Made by a program: the position numbers and the translations under genes. A stretch of 64,000 nucleotides of DNA from Hippasteria phrygiana (lineage: Eukaryota; Echinodermata; Asteroidea; Valvatida; Goniasteridae). Below the pieces are notes generated by a model, which was given only the letters and a program-made list of their open reading frames with translations, did not search any database and was not told the origin of the DNA. The stretch is taken from NCBI GenBank assembly GCA_037893225.1, contig JAZGUH010000407.1, positions 496,001-560,000 of the forward strand, read 5' to 3'. Of this stretch, positions 1 to 10,017 are shown piece by piece. Each line of letters starts with the position of its first letter. The stretch's first letter is position 1.

Positions 1-49
1 CATGTCAAATTCCCTGGGGTATGGACTTGCTTTACTCATTCATAATTGC
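1..49 (+). repeat. Partial monomer (3' end), probably type E
   Basis: These are the last 49 bases of a 232 bp monomer. CAT at positions 184-186 and the undeleted GGGGTATGG end fit types C1 or E. Type E is preferred because the next monomer is type A, and E is the usual monomer before A elsewhere in the array. Confidence 0.8.
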
Positions 50-56
50 ATGCAAT
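45..56. repeat. 12 bp palindrome ATTGCATGCAAT at A-class monomer starts (exemplar)
   Basis: A perfect inverted repeat formed by C at monomer position 4. It occurs in A, A' and A'' monomers; in others the word is TTGCATGAAA. It therefore recurs at HOR spacing rather than every monomer. Any protein binding is unknown. Confidence 0.85.
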
Positions 57-1209
57 ATCAACCAAATTCAGTAATTTTGACATGTATGGATAGCTTAGAT
101 CTGGCGGTACATGTTGCAATCATCGGCGGCTTCTTAGAGTTAAAACTTGTGGAGAAAATTCAAACCTCGCAATGTTTATTTTCTTTCCGGCCAACATCTG
201 TGTGCATATTACCTTCTATTTATTGCTCCATGCCTGTCAAATTCCCTGGGGTATGGACTTGCTTTACTCATTCATAATTGCATGAAATATCAACCAAATT
301 CAGTAATTTTGACATGTATGGATAGCTTAGATCTGGCGCTACATGTTGCAATTATCGGCGGCTTCTTAGAGTTAACACTTGTGGAGAAAATTCAAACCTC
401 GCAATGTTTATTTTCTTCCCGGCCACCATCTGTGTGCAGATTACCTCTTATTTATTGCTCCATGCCTGTCAAATTCCCTGGGGTATGGACTTGCTTTACT
501 CATTCATAATTGCATGAAATATCAACCAAATTCAGTAATTTTGACATGTATGGATAGCTTAGATCTGGCGCTACATGTTGCAATTATCGGCGGCTTCTTA
601 GATTTAAAACTTGTGGAGAAAATTCAAACCTCGCAATGTTTATTTTCTTTCCGGCCAACATCTGTGTCCATGTTACCGTCTATTTATTGCTCCATGCATG
701 TCAAATTCCCTGGGGTATGGACTTGCTTTACTCATTCATAATTGCATGAAATATCCACCAAATTCAGTAATTTTGACATGTATGGATAGCTTAGATCTGG
801 CGCTACATGTTGCAATTATCGGCGGCTTCTTAGATTTAACACTTGTGGAGAAAATTCAAACCTCGCAATGTTTATTTTCTTCCCGGCCACCATCTGTGTG
901 CAGATTACCTTTTATTTATTGCTCCATGCCTGTCAAATTCCCTGGGGTATGGACTTGCTTTACTCATTCATAATTGCATGAAATATAAACCAAATACAGT
1001 AATTTTGACATGTATGGATAGCTTAGATCTGGCGCTACATGTTGCAATCATCGGCGGCTTCTTAGAGTTAAAACTTGTGGAGAAAATTCAAACCTCGCAA
1101 TGTTTATTTTCTTTCCGGCCACCATCTGTGTACATGTTACCGTCTATTTATTGCTCCATGCATGTCAAATTCCCTGGGGTATGGACTTGCTTTACTCATT
1201 CATAATTGC
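50..1209 (+). repeat. 5-mer HOR, order A-B-C1-D1-E (1160 bp)
   Basis: Five 232 bp monomers starting at 50, 282, 514, 746 and 978. The C1 monomer has the private base C at 668. This 5-mer is also the tail of the 15- and 20-mers elsewhere. Confidence 0.88.
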
Positions 1210-1403
1210 ATGCAATATCAACCAAATTCAGTAATTTTGACATGTATGGATAGCTTAGATCTGGCGGTACATGTTGCAATCATCGGCGGCTTCTTAGAGT
1301 TAAAACTTGTGGAGAAAATTCAAACCTCGCAATGTTTATTTTCTTTCCGGCCAACATCTGCGTGCATATTACCTTCTATTTATTGCTCCATGCCTGTCAA
1401 ATT

Positions 1404-1411
1404 CCCTAGGG
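1404..1411. repeat. 8 bp palindrome CCCTAGGG in 231 bp monomers (exemplar)
   Basis: G to A at position 199 creates CCCTAGGG, which contains CCTAGG (AvrII). It is found in A', A'', D3, G and H. Expected spacing in a 15-mer is 231, 695 and 2551 bp. Confidence 0.88.
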
Positions 1412-1903
1412 TATGACTTGCTTTACTCATTCATAATTGCATGAAATATCAACCAAATTCAGTAATTTTGACATATATGGATAGCTTAGATCTGGCGCTA
1501 CATGTTGCAATTATCGGCGGCTTCTTAGAGTTAACACTTGTGGAGAAAATTCAAACCTCGCAATGTTTATTTTCTTCCCGGCCACCATCTGTGTTCAGAT
1601 TACCTTTTATTTATTGCTCCATGCCTGTCAAATTCCCTGGGGTATGGACTTGCTTTACTCATTCATAATTGCATGAAATATCAACCAAATTCAGTAATTC
1701 TGACATGTATGGATAGCTTAGATCTGGCGCTACATGTTGCAATTATCGGCGGCTTCTTAGAGTTAAAACTTGTGGAGAAAATTCAAACCTCGCAATGTTT
1801 ATTTTCTTTCCGGCCAACATCTGTGTGCATATTACCTTCTATTTATTGCTCCATGCCTGTCAAATTCCCTAGGGTATGACTTGCTTTACTCATTCATAAT
1901 TGC

Positions 1904-2135
1904 ATGAAATATCAACCAAATTCAGTAATTTTGACATGTATGGATAGCTTAGATCTGGCGCTACATGTTGCAATTATCGGCGGCTTCTTAGAGTTAACAC
2001 TTGTGGAGAAAATTCAAACCTCGCAATGTTTATTATCTTCCCGGCCACCATCTGTGTGCAGATTAGCTTTTATTTATTGCTCCATGCCTGTCAAATTCCC
2101 TGGGGTATGGACTTGCTTTACTCATTCATAATTGC
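1904..2135 (+). repeat. Hybrid monomer H/D (232 bp)
   Basis: The 5' part is H (A at 132, GCT at 163-165). From 184 onward it is D- or B-like (CCT, GGGG, no deletion). The exchange lies between about 2066 and 2087. E follows, as after D, so the crossover partner was probably D. Confidence 0.85.
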
Positions 2136-2367
2136 ATGAAATATAAACCAAATACAGTAATTTTGACATGTATGGATAGCTTAGATCTGGCGCTACATGT
2201 TGCAATCATCGGCGGCTTCTTAGAGTTAAAACTTGTGGAGAAAATTCAAACCTCGCAATGTTTATTTTCTTTCCGGCCACCATCTGTGTACATGTTACCG
2301 TCTATTTATTGCTCCATGCATGTCAAATTCCCTGGGGTATGGACTTGCTTTACTCATTCATAATTGC

Positions 2368-2599
2368 ATGCAATATCAACCAAATTCAGTAATTTTGACA
2401 TGTATGGATAGCTTAGATCTGGCGGTACATGTTGCAATCATCGGCGGCTTCTTAGAGTTAAAACTTGTGGAGAAAATTCAAACCTCGCAATGTTTATTTT
2501 CTTTCCGGCCAACATCTGTGTGCATATTACCTTCTATTTATTGCTCCATGCCTGTCAAATTCCCTGGGGTATGGACTTGCTTTACTCATTCATAATTGC
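2368..2599 (+). repeat. Monomer type A (exemplar)
   Basis: This is a 232 bp X-like monomer. Diagnostics are C at 4, G at 58 (GCGGTAC), C at 72, A at 95, T at 137, A at 145 and TGCATATTA at 154-162. The C at 4 creates the 12 bp palindrome ATTGCATGCAAT across the monomer junction, found only in A-class monomers. It normally follows E and precedes B. Confidence 0.9.
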
Positions 2600-2831
2600 A
2601 TGAAATATCAACCAAATTCAGTAATTTTGACATGTATGGATAGCTTAGATCTGGCGCTACATGTTGCAATTATCGGCGGCTTCTTAGAGTTAACACTTGT
2701 GGAGAAAATTCAAACCTCGCAATGTTTATTTTCTTCCCGGCCACCATCTGTGTGCAGATTACCTCTTATTTATTGCTCCATGCCTGTCAAATTCCCTGGG
2801 GTATGGACTTGCTTTACTCATTCATAATTGC
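2600..2831 (+). repeat. Monomer type B (exemplar)
   Basis: A 232 bp Y-like monomer with G at 90, C at 95, C at 137, TGCAGATTA at 154-162 and CTT at 166-168 (ACCTCTTAT). It carries the majority base at most sites, so it serves as the reference monomer here; its G+C is 92 of 232. It follows A or F and precedes C1 or C2. Confidence 0.9.
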
Positions 2832-3063
2832 ATGAAATATCAACCAAATTCAGTAATTTTGACATGTATGGATAGCTTAGATCTGGCGCTACATGTTGCA
2901 ATTATCGGCGGCTTCTTAGATTTAAAACTTGTGGAGAAAATTCAAACCTCGCAATGTTTATTTTCTTTCCGGCCAACATCTGTGTGCATATTACTTTCTA
3001 TTTATTGCTCCATGCCTGTCAAATTCCCTGGGGTATGGACTTGCTTTACTCATTCATAATTGC
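2832..3063 (+). repeat. Monomer type C2 (exemplar)
   Basis: The 5' half matches C1 (T at 90, A at 95). The 3' half looks like A or G (TGCATATTA, then CTTTCT at 163-168, with CCT at 184-186). The private T at 164 separates it from A and G. It nearly always precedes D2. Its make-up suggests an old C x A/G recombinant that was later amplified. Confidence 0.88.
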
Positions 3064-3295
3064 ATGAAATATCAACCAAATTCAGTAATTTTGACATGTA
3101 TGGATAGCTTAGATCTGGCGCTACATGTTGCAATTATCGGCGGCTTCTTAGATTTAACACTTGTGGAGAAAATTCAAACCTCGCAATGTTTATTTTCTTC
3201 CCGGCCACCATCTGTGTGCAGATTACCTTTTATTTATTGCTCCATGCCTGTCAAATTCCCTGGGGTATGGACTTGCTTTACTCATTCATAATTGC
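3064..3295 (+). repeat. Monomer type D2 (exemplar)
   Basis: Identical to D1 at the diagnostic sites except that position 11 is A (ATATCAACC). It follows C2 and precedes E. One copy (start 16508) has a private G-to-T at 16586; copies starting at 55670 and 63315 share a C-to-G at position 189. Confidence 0.88.
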
Positions 3296-3527
3296 ATGAA
3301 ATATAAACCAAATACAGTAATTTTGACATGTATGGATAGCTTAGATCTGGCGCTACATGTTGCAATCATCGGCGGCTTCTTAGAGTTAAAACTTGTGGAG
3401 AAAATTCAAACCTCGCAATGTTTATTTTCTTTCCGGCCACCATCTGTGTACATGTTACCGTCTATTTATTGCTCCATGCATGTCAAATTCCCTGGGGTAT
3501 GGACTTGCTTTACTCATTCATAATTGC
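3296..3527 (+). repeat. Monomer type E (exemplar)
   Basis: A 232 bp X-like monomer with A at 10 and A at 19 (ATATAAACC, AAATACAG), C at 72, G at 90, A at 95, T at 137, C at 145, TACATGTTA and CAT at 184-186. It follows D1 or D2 and precedes A-class monomers, so it closes the 5-, 8-, 15- and 20-mers. Confidence 0.9.
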
Positions 3528-3991
3528 ATGCAATATCAACCAAATTCAGTAATTTTGACATGTATGGATAGCTTAGATCTGGCGGTACATGTTGCAATCA
3601 TCGGCGGCTTCTTAGAGTTAAAACTTGTGGAGAAAATTCAAACCTCGCAATGTTTATTTTCTTTCCGGCCAACATCTGTGTGCATATTACCTTCTATTTA
3701 TTGCTCCATGCCTGTCAAATTCCCTGGGGTATGGACTTGCTTTACTCATTCATAATTGCATGAAATATCAACCAAATTCAGTAATTTTGACATGTATGGA
3801 TAGCTTAGATCTGGCGCTACATGTTGCAATTATCGGCGGCTTCTTAGAGTTAACACTTGTGGAGAAAATTCAAACCTCGCAATGTTTATTTTCTTCCCGG
3901 CCACCATCTGTGTGCAGATTACCTCTTATTTATTGCTCCATGCCTGTCAAATTCCCTGGGGTATGGACTTGCTTTACTCATTCATAATTGC

Positions 3992-4223
3992 ATGAAATAT
4001 CAACCAAATTCAGTAATTTTGACATGTATGGATAGCTTAGATCTGGCGCTACATGTTGCAATTATCGGCGGCTTCTTAGATTTAAAACTTGTGGAGAAAA
4101 TTCAAACCTCGCAATGTTTATTTTCTTTCCGGCCAACATCTGTGTACATGTTACCGTCTATTTATTGCTCCATGCATGTCAAATTCCCTGGGGTATGGAC
4201 TTGCTTTACTCATTCATAATTGC
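3992..4223 (+). repeat. Monomer type C1 (exemplar)
   Basis: A 232 bp X-like monomer: T at 90 (TTAGATTTA), A at 95, T at 137, A at 145, TACATGTTA at 154-162, CCG at 163-165 and CAT at 184-186, which creates ATGCAT. Mostly found after B or I and before D1 or D3. The copy at 514 has a private A-to-C change at 668. Confidence 0.9.
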
Positions 4224-4455
4224 ATGAAATATCCACCAAATTCAGTAATTTTGACATGTATGGATAGCTTAGATCTGGCGCTACATGTTGCAATTATCGG
4301 CGGCTTCTTAGATTTAACACTTGTGGAGAAAATTCAAACCTCGCAATGTTTATTTTCTTCCCGGCCACCATCTGTGTGCAGATTACCTTTTATTTATTGC
4401 TCCATGCCTGTCAAATTCCCTGGGGTATGGACTTGCTTTACTCATTCATAATTGC
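4224..4455 (+). repeat. Monomer type D1 (exemplar)
   Basis: A 232 bp Y-like monomer with C at 11 (ATATCCACC), T at 90, C at 95, C at 137 and TTT at 166-168. It follows C1 and usually precedes E. The T at 90 is shared with C1 and C2, so C and D carry a common mark across the X/Y divide. Confidence 0.9.
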
Positions 4456-4687
4456 ATGAAATATAAACCAAATACAGTAATTTTGACATGTATGGATAGC
4501 TTAGATCTGGCGCTACATGTTGCAATCATCGGCGGCTTCTTAGAGTTAAAACTTGTGGAGAAAATTCAAACCTCGCAATGTTTATTTTCTTTCCGGCCAC
4601 CATCTGTGTACATGTTACCGTCTATTTATTGCTCCATGCATGTCAAATTCCCTGGGGTATGGACTTGCTTTACTCATTCATAATTGC

Positions 4688-4918
4688 ATGCAATATCAAC
4701 CAAATTCAGTAATTTTGACATGTATGGATAGCTTAGATCTGGCGGTACATGTTGCAATCATCGGCGGCTTCTTAGAGTTAAAACTTGTGGAGAAAATTCA
4801 AACCTCGCAATGTTTATTTTCTTTCCGGCCAACATCTGCGTGCATATTACCTTCTATTTATTGCTCCATGCCTGTCAAATTCCCTAGGGTATGACTTGCT
4901 TTACTCATTCATAATTGC
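4688..4918 (+). repeat. Monomer type A' (exemplar, 231 bp)
   Basis: Type A with three further changes: C at 152 (CTGCGTGC), A at 199 (giving CCCTAGGG), and loss of one G from TATGGACTT, giving 231 bp. Other copies start at 1210, 6541, 18132, 35280, 38757, 40610, 48950 and 52659. It usually opens an HOR and precedes F; at 35280 it precedes H. Confidence 0.9.
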
Positions 4919-5150
4919 ATGAAATATCAACCAAATTCAGTAATTTTGACATATATGGATAGCTTAGATCTGGCGCTACATGTTGCAATTATCGGCGGCT
5001 TCTTAGAGTTAACACTTGTGGAGAAAATTCAAACCTCGCAATGTTTATTTTCTTCCCGGCCACCATCTGTGTTCAGATTACCTTTTATTTATTGCTCCAT
5101 GCCTGTCAAATTCCCTGGGGTATGGACTTGCTTTACTCATTCATAATTGC
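4919..5150 (+). repeat. Monomer type F (exemplar)
   Basis: A 232 bp Y-like monomer with A at 35 (GACATATATGG, removing the first ACATGT word) and T at 155 (GTGTTCAG), plus TTT at 166-168. It follows A' or D3 and precedes G in the 8- and 6-mers, or B in the 15- and 20-mers. Confidence 0.9.
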
Positions 5151-5381
5151 ATGAAATATCAACCAAATTCAGTAATTCTGACATGTATGGATAGCTTAGA
5201 TCTGGCGCTACATGTTGCAATTATCGGCGGCTTCTTAGAGTTAAAACTTGTGGAGAAAATTCAAACCTCGCAATGTTTATTTTCTTTCCGGCCAACATCT
5301 GTGTGCATATTACCTTCTATTTATTGCTCCATGCCTGTCAAATTCCCTAGGGTATGACTTGCTTTACTCATTCATAATTGC
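5151..5381 (+). repeat. Monomer type G (exemplar, 231 bp)
   Basis: An X-like monomer with C at 28 (AATTCTGAC), A at 95, T at 137, A at 145, TGCATATTA, A at 199 and the one-base deletion. It follows F or F2 and precedes H in the 8- and 6-mers. A right-hand subset has GTAGAG at 100-105 (copies starting 54975, 60304, 62157 and 62620). Confidence 0.9.
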
Positions 5382-5612
5382 ATGAAATATCAACCAAATT
5401 CAGTAATTTTGACATGTATGGATAGCTTAGATCTGGCGCTACATGTTGCAATTATCGGCGGCTTCTTAGAGTTAACACTTGTGGAGAAAATTCAAACCTC
5501 GCAATGTTTATTATCTTCCCGGCCACCATCTGTGTGCAGATTAGCTTTTATTTATTGCTCCATGCATGTCAAATTCCCTAGGGTATGACTTGCTTTACTC
5601 ATTCATAATTGC
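5382..5612 (+). repeat. Monomer type H (exemplar, 231 bp)
   Basis: A Y-like monomer with A at 132 (TTTATTATCT), GCT at 163-165 (ATTAGCTTT), CAT at 184-186, A at 199 and the one-base deletion. It follows G or A'' and precedes I. At 19521 and 54048 it follows C1 instead, marking altered junctions. Confidence 0.9.
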
Positions 5613-5844
5613 ATGAAATATAAACCAAATTCAGTAATTTTGACATGTATGGATAGCTTAGATCTGGCGCTACATGTTGCAATTATCGGCGGCTTCTTAG
5701 AGTTAACACTTGTGGAGAAAATTCAAACCTCGCAATGTTTATTTTCTTCCCGGCCACCATCTGTGTGCAGATTACCTCTTATTTATTGCTCCATGCCTGT
5801 CAAATTCCCTGGGGTATGGACTTGCTTTACTCATTCATAATTGC
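5613..5844 (+). repeat. Monomer type I (exemplar)
   Basis: Identical to B at the diagnostic sites except for A at position 10 (ATATAAACCAAATTC). It keeps T at 19, unlike E. It follows H and almost always precedes C1. The E-like first 10 bases on a B body suggest an old E x B crossover near the 5' end, or a single mutation. Confidence 0.88.
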
Positions 5845-7929
5845 ATGAAATATCAACCAAATTCAGTAATTTTGACATGTATGGATAGCTTAGATCTGGC
5901 GCTACATGTTGCAATTATCGGCGGCTTCTTAGATTTAAAACTTGTGGAGAAAATTCAAACCTCGCAATGTTTATTTTCTTTCCGGCCAACATCTGTGTAC
6001 ATGTTACCGTCTATTTATTGCTCCATGCATGTCAAATTCCCTGGGGTATGGACTTGCTTTACTCATTCATAATTGCATGAAATATCCACCAAATTCAGTA
6101 ATTTTGACATGTATGGATAGCTTAGATCTGGCGCTACATGTTGCAATTATCGGCGGCTTCTTAGATTTAACACTTGTGGAGAAAATTCAAACCTCGCAAT
6201 GTTTATTTTCTTCCCGGCCACCATCTGTGTGCAGATTACCTTTTATTTATTGCTCCATGCCTGTCAAATTCCCTGGGGTATGGACTTGCTTTACTCATTC
6301 ATAATTGCATGAAATATAAACCAAATACAGTAATTTTGACATGTATGGATAGCTTAGATCTGGCGCTACATGTTGCAATCATCGGCGGCTTCTTAGAGTT
6401 AAAACTTGTGGAGAAAATTCAAACCTCGCAATGTTTATTTTCTTTCCGGCCACCATCTGTGTACATGTTACCGTCTATTTATTGCTCCATGCATGTCAAA
6501 TTCCCTGGGGTATGGACTTGCTTTACTCATTCATAATTGCATGCAATATCAACCAAATTCAGTAATTTTGACATGTATGGATAGCTTAGATCTGGCGGTA
6601 CATGTTGCAATCATCGGCGGCTTCTTAGAGTTAAAACTTGTGGAGAAAATTCAAACCTCGCAATGTTTATTTTCTTTCCGGCCAACATCTGCGTGCATAT
6701 TACCTTCTATTTATTGCTCCATGCCTGTCAAATTCCCTAGGGTATGACTTGCTTTACTCATTCATAATTGCATGAAATATCAACCAAATTCAGTAATTTT
6801 GACATATATGGATAGCTTAGATCTGGCGCTACATGTTGCAATTATCGGCGGCTTCTTAGAGTTAACACTTGTGGAGAAAATTCAAACCTCGCAATGTTTA
6901 TTTTCTTCCCGGCCACCATCTGTGTTCAGATTACCTTTTATTTATTGCTCCATGCCTGTCAAATTCCCTGGGGTATGGACTTGCTTTACTCATTCATAAT
7001 TGCATGAAATATCAACCAAATTCAGTAATTTTGACATGTATGGATAGCTTAGATCTGGCGCTACATGTTGCAATTATCGGCGGCTTCTTAGAGTTAACAC
7101 TTGTGGAGAAAATTCAAACCTCGCAATGTTTATTATCTTCCCGGCCACCATCTGTGTGCAGATTAGCTTTTATTTATTGCTCCATGCATGTCAAATTCCC
7201 TAGGGTATGACTTGCTTTACTCATTCATAATTGCATGAAATATAAACCAAATTCAGTAATTTTGACATGTATGGATAGCTTAGATCTGGCGCTACATGTT
7301 GCAATTATCGGCGGCTTCTTAGAGTTAACACTTGTGGAGAAAATTCAAACCTCGCAATGTTTATTTTCTTCCCGGCCACCATCTGTGTGCAGATTACCTC
7401 TTATTTATTGCTCCATGCCTGTCAAATTCCCTGGGGTATGGACTTGCTTTACTCATTCATAATTGCATGAAATATCAACCAAATTCAGTAATTTTGACAT
7501 GTATGGATAGCTTAGATCTGGCGCTACATGTTGCAATTATCGGCGGCTTCTTAGATTTAAAACTTGTGGAGAAAATTCAAACCTCGCAATGTTTATTTTC
7601 TTTCCGGCCAACATCTGTGTACATGTTACCGTCTATTTATTGCTCCATGCATGTCAAATTCCCTGGGGTATGGACTTGCTTTACTCATTCATAATTGCAT
7701 GAAATATCCACCAAATTCAGTAATTTTGACATGTATGGATAGCTTAGATCTGGCGCTACATGTTTCAATTATCGGCGGCTTCTTAGATTTAACACTTGTG
7801 GAGAAAATTCAAACCTCGCAATGTTTATTTTCTTCCCGGCCACCATCTGTGTGCAGATTACCTTTTATTTATTGCTCCATGCCTGTCAAATTCCCTAGGG
7901 TATGACTTGCTTTACTCATTCATAATTGC

Positions 7930-8161
7930 ATGAAATATCAACCAAATTCAGTAATTTTGACATATATGGATAGCTTAGATCTGGCGCTACATGTTGCAAT
8001 TATCGGCGGCTTCTTAGAGTTAACACTTGTGGAGAAAATTCAAACCTCGCAATGTTTATTTTCTTCCCGGCCACCATCTGTGTGCAGATTACCTCTTATT
8101 TATTGCTCCATGCCTGTCAAATTCCCTGGGGTATGGACTTGCTTTACTCATTCATAATTGC
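7930..8161 (+). repeat. Hybrid monomer F/B
   Basis: F mark A at 35, then B marks TGC at 154-156 and CTT at 166-168. The exchange lies between about 7964 and 8084. It is followed by C2 as B would be. Confidence 0.85.
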
Positions 8162-9785
8162 ATGAAATATCAACCAAATTCAGTAATTTTGACATGTATG
8201 GATAGCTTAGATCTGGCGCTACATGTTGCAATTATCGGCGGCTTCTTAGATTTAAAACTTGTGGAGAAAATTCAAACCTCGCAATGTTTATTTTCTTTCC
8301 GGCCAACATCTGTGTGCATATTACTTTCTATTTATTGCTCCATGCCTGTCAAATTCCCTGGGGTATGGACTTGCTTTACTCATTCATAATTGCATGAAAT
8401 ATCAACCAAATTCAGTAATTTTGACATGTATGGATAGCTTAGATCTGGCGCTACATGTTGCAATTATCGGCGGCTTCTTAGATTTAACACTTGTGGAGAA
8501 AATTCAAACCTCGCAATGTTTATTTTCTTCCCGGCCACCATCTGTGTGCAGATTACCTTTTATTTATTGCTCCATGCCTGTCAAATTCCCTGGGGTATGG
8601 ACTTGCTTTACTCATTCATAATTGCATGAAATATAAACCAAATACAGTAATTTTGACATGTATGGATAGCTTAGATCTGGCGCTACATGTTGCAATCATC
8701 GGCGGCTTCTTAGAGTTAAAACTTGTGGAGAAAATTCAAACCTCGCAATGTTTATTTTCTTTCCGGCCACCATCTGTGTACATGTTACCGTCTATTTATT
8801 GCTCCATGCATGTCAAATTCCCTGGGGTATGGACTTGCTTTACTCATTCATAATTGCATGCAATATCAACCAAATTCAGTAATTTTGACATGTATGGATA
8901 GCTTAGATCTGGCGGTACATGTTGCAATCATCGGCGGCTTCTTAGAGTTAAAACTTGTGGAGAAAATTCAAACCTCGCAATGTTTATTTTCTTTCCGGCC
9001 AACATCTGTGTGCATATTACCTTCTATTTATTGCTCCATGCCTGTCAAATTCCCTGGGGTATGGACTTGCTTTACTCATTCATAATTGCATGAAATATCA
9101 ACCAAATTCAGTAATTTTGACATGTATGGATAGCTTAGATCTGGCGCTACATGTTGCAATTATCGGCGGCTTCTTAGAGTTAACACTTGTGGAGAAAATT
9201 CAAACCTCGCAATGTTTATTTTCTTCCCGGCCACCATCTGTGTGCAGATTACCTCTTATTTATTGCTCCATGCCTGTCAAATTCCCTGGGGTATGGACTT
9301 GCTTTACTCATTCATAATTGCATGAAATATCAACCAAATTCAGTAATTTTGACATGTATGGATAGCTTAGATCTGGCGCTACATGTTGCAATTATCGGCG
9401 GCTTCTTAGATTTAAAACTTGTGGAGAAAATTCAAACCTCGCAATGTTTATTTTCTTTCCGGCCAACATCTGTGTACATGTTACCGTCTATTTATTGCTC
9501 CATGCATGTCAAATTCCCTGGGGTATGGACTTGCTTTACTCATTCATAATTGCATGAAATATCCACCAAATTCAGTAATTTTGACATGTATGGATAGCTT
9601 AGATCTGGCGCTACATGTTGCAATTATCGGCGGCTTCTTAGATTTAACACTTGTGGAGAAAATTCAAACCTCGCAATGTTTATTTTCTTCCCGGCCACCA
9701 TCTGTGTGCAGATTACCTTTTATTTATTGCTCCATGCCTGTCAAATTCCCTGGGGTATGGACTTGCTTTACTCATTCATAATTGC

Positions 9786-10017
9786 ATGAAATATAAACCA
9801 AATACAGTAATTTTGACATGTATGGATAGCTTAGATCTGGCGCTACATGTTGCAATCATCGGCGGCTTCTTAGAGTTAACACTTGTGGAGAAAATTCAAA
9901 CCTCGCAATGTTTATTTTCTTTCCGGCCACCATCTGTGTACATGTTACCGTCTATTTATTGCTCCATGCATGTCAAATTCCCTGGGGTATGGACTTGCTT
10001 TACTCATTCATAATTGC
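9786..10017 (+). repeat. Type E monomer with a Y-type base at 95
   Basis: Type E throughout, but TTAACACTT instead of TTAAAACTT (C at 9880). It keeps T at 137, so either a point change or a very short conversion tract from a Y monomer. Confidence 0.85.

Larger units (their letters stand above)
1210..2367 (+). repeat. Rearranged block A'-F-G-H/D-E (1158 bp)
   Basis: Starts like the 8-mer (A'-F-G-H) but jumps from H directly to E through a hybrid monomer at 1904-2135. Compared with the 8-mer at 4688-6540, monomers I, C1 and most of D1 are missing, as expected from one unequal crossover. Confidence 0.85.
2368..4687 (+). repeat. Two tandem 5-mers: A-B-C2-D2-E then A-B-C1-D1-E
   Basis: Each is 1160 bp (2368-3527 and 3528-4687). 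They differ only in the C/D pair (C2-D2 against C1-D1). The same two-step order ends the 15-mer, so this looks like its building block. Confidence 0.88.
4688..6540 (+). repeat. 8-mer HOR, A'-F-G-H-I-C1-D1-E (1853 bp)
   Basis: Monomers start at 4688, 4919, 5151, 5382, 5613, 5845, 6077 and 6309; three are 231 bp. The same order and length recur at 38757-40609, about 34 kb away. Confidence 0.9.
6541..10017 (+). repeat. Variant 15-monomer block (3477 bp)
   Basis: Order A'-F-H-I-C1-D3-F/B-C2-D2-E-A-B-C1-D1-E. Compared with the standard 15-mer it has an extra F after A' and a single F/B hybrid (7930-8161) where the standard form has separate F and B. The two changes cancel, so the block has the same length of 3477 bp. 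Confidence 0.85.

Noticed and set aside
50..281. Internal sub-repeat of the monomer based on AAATTC at positions 15, 107 and 190
   Set aside because: Spacings are 92, 83 and 57 bp and the flanks do not align, so there is no support for an internal duplication.
126..300. AATAAA polyadenylation words on the minus strand, two per monomer
   Set aside because: They come from the conserved TTTATT words at positions 126-131 and 170-175; with no transcript evidence they are expected by chance in AT-rich sequence.
4950..4962. TATA-like ACATATATGG in F and F2 monomers as a promoter
   Set aside because: It comes from one base change at position 35, no gene follows, and it recurs wherever F occurs.
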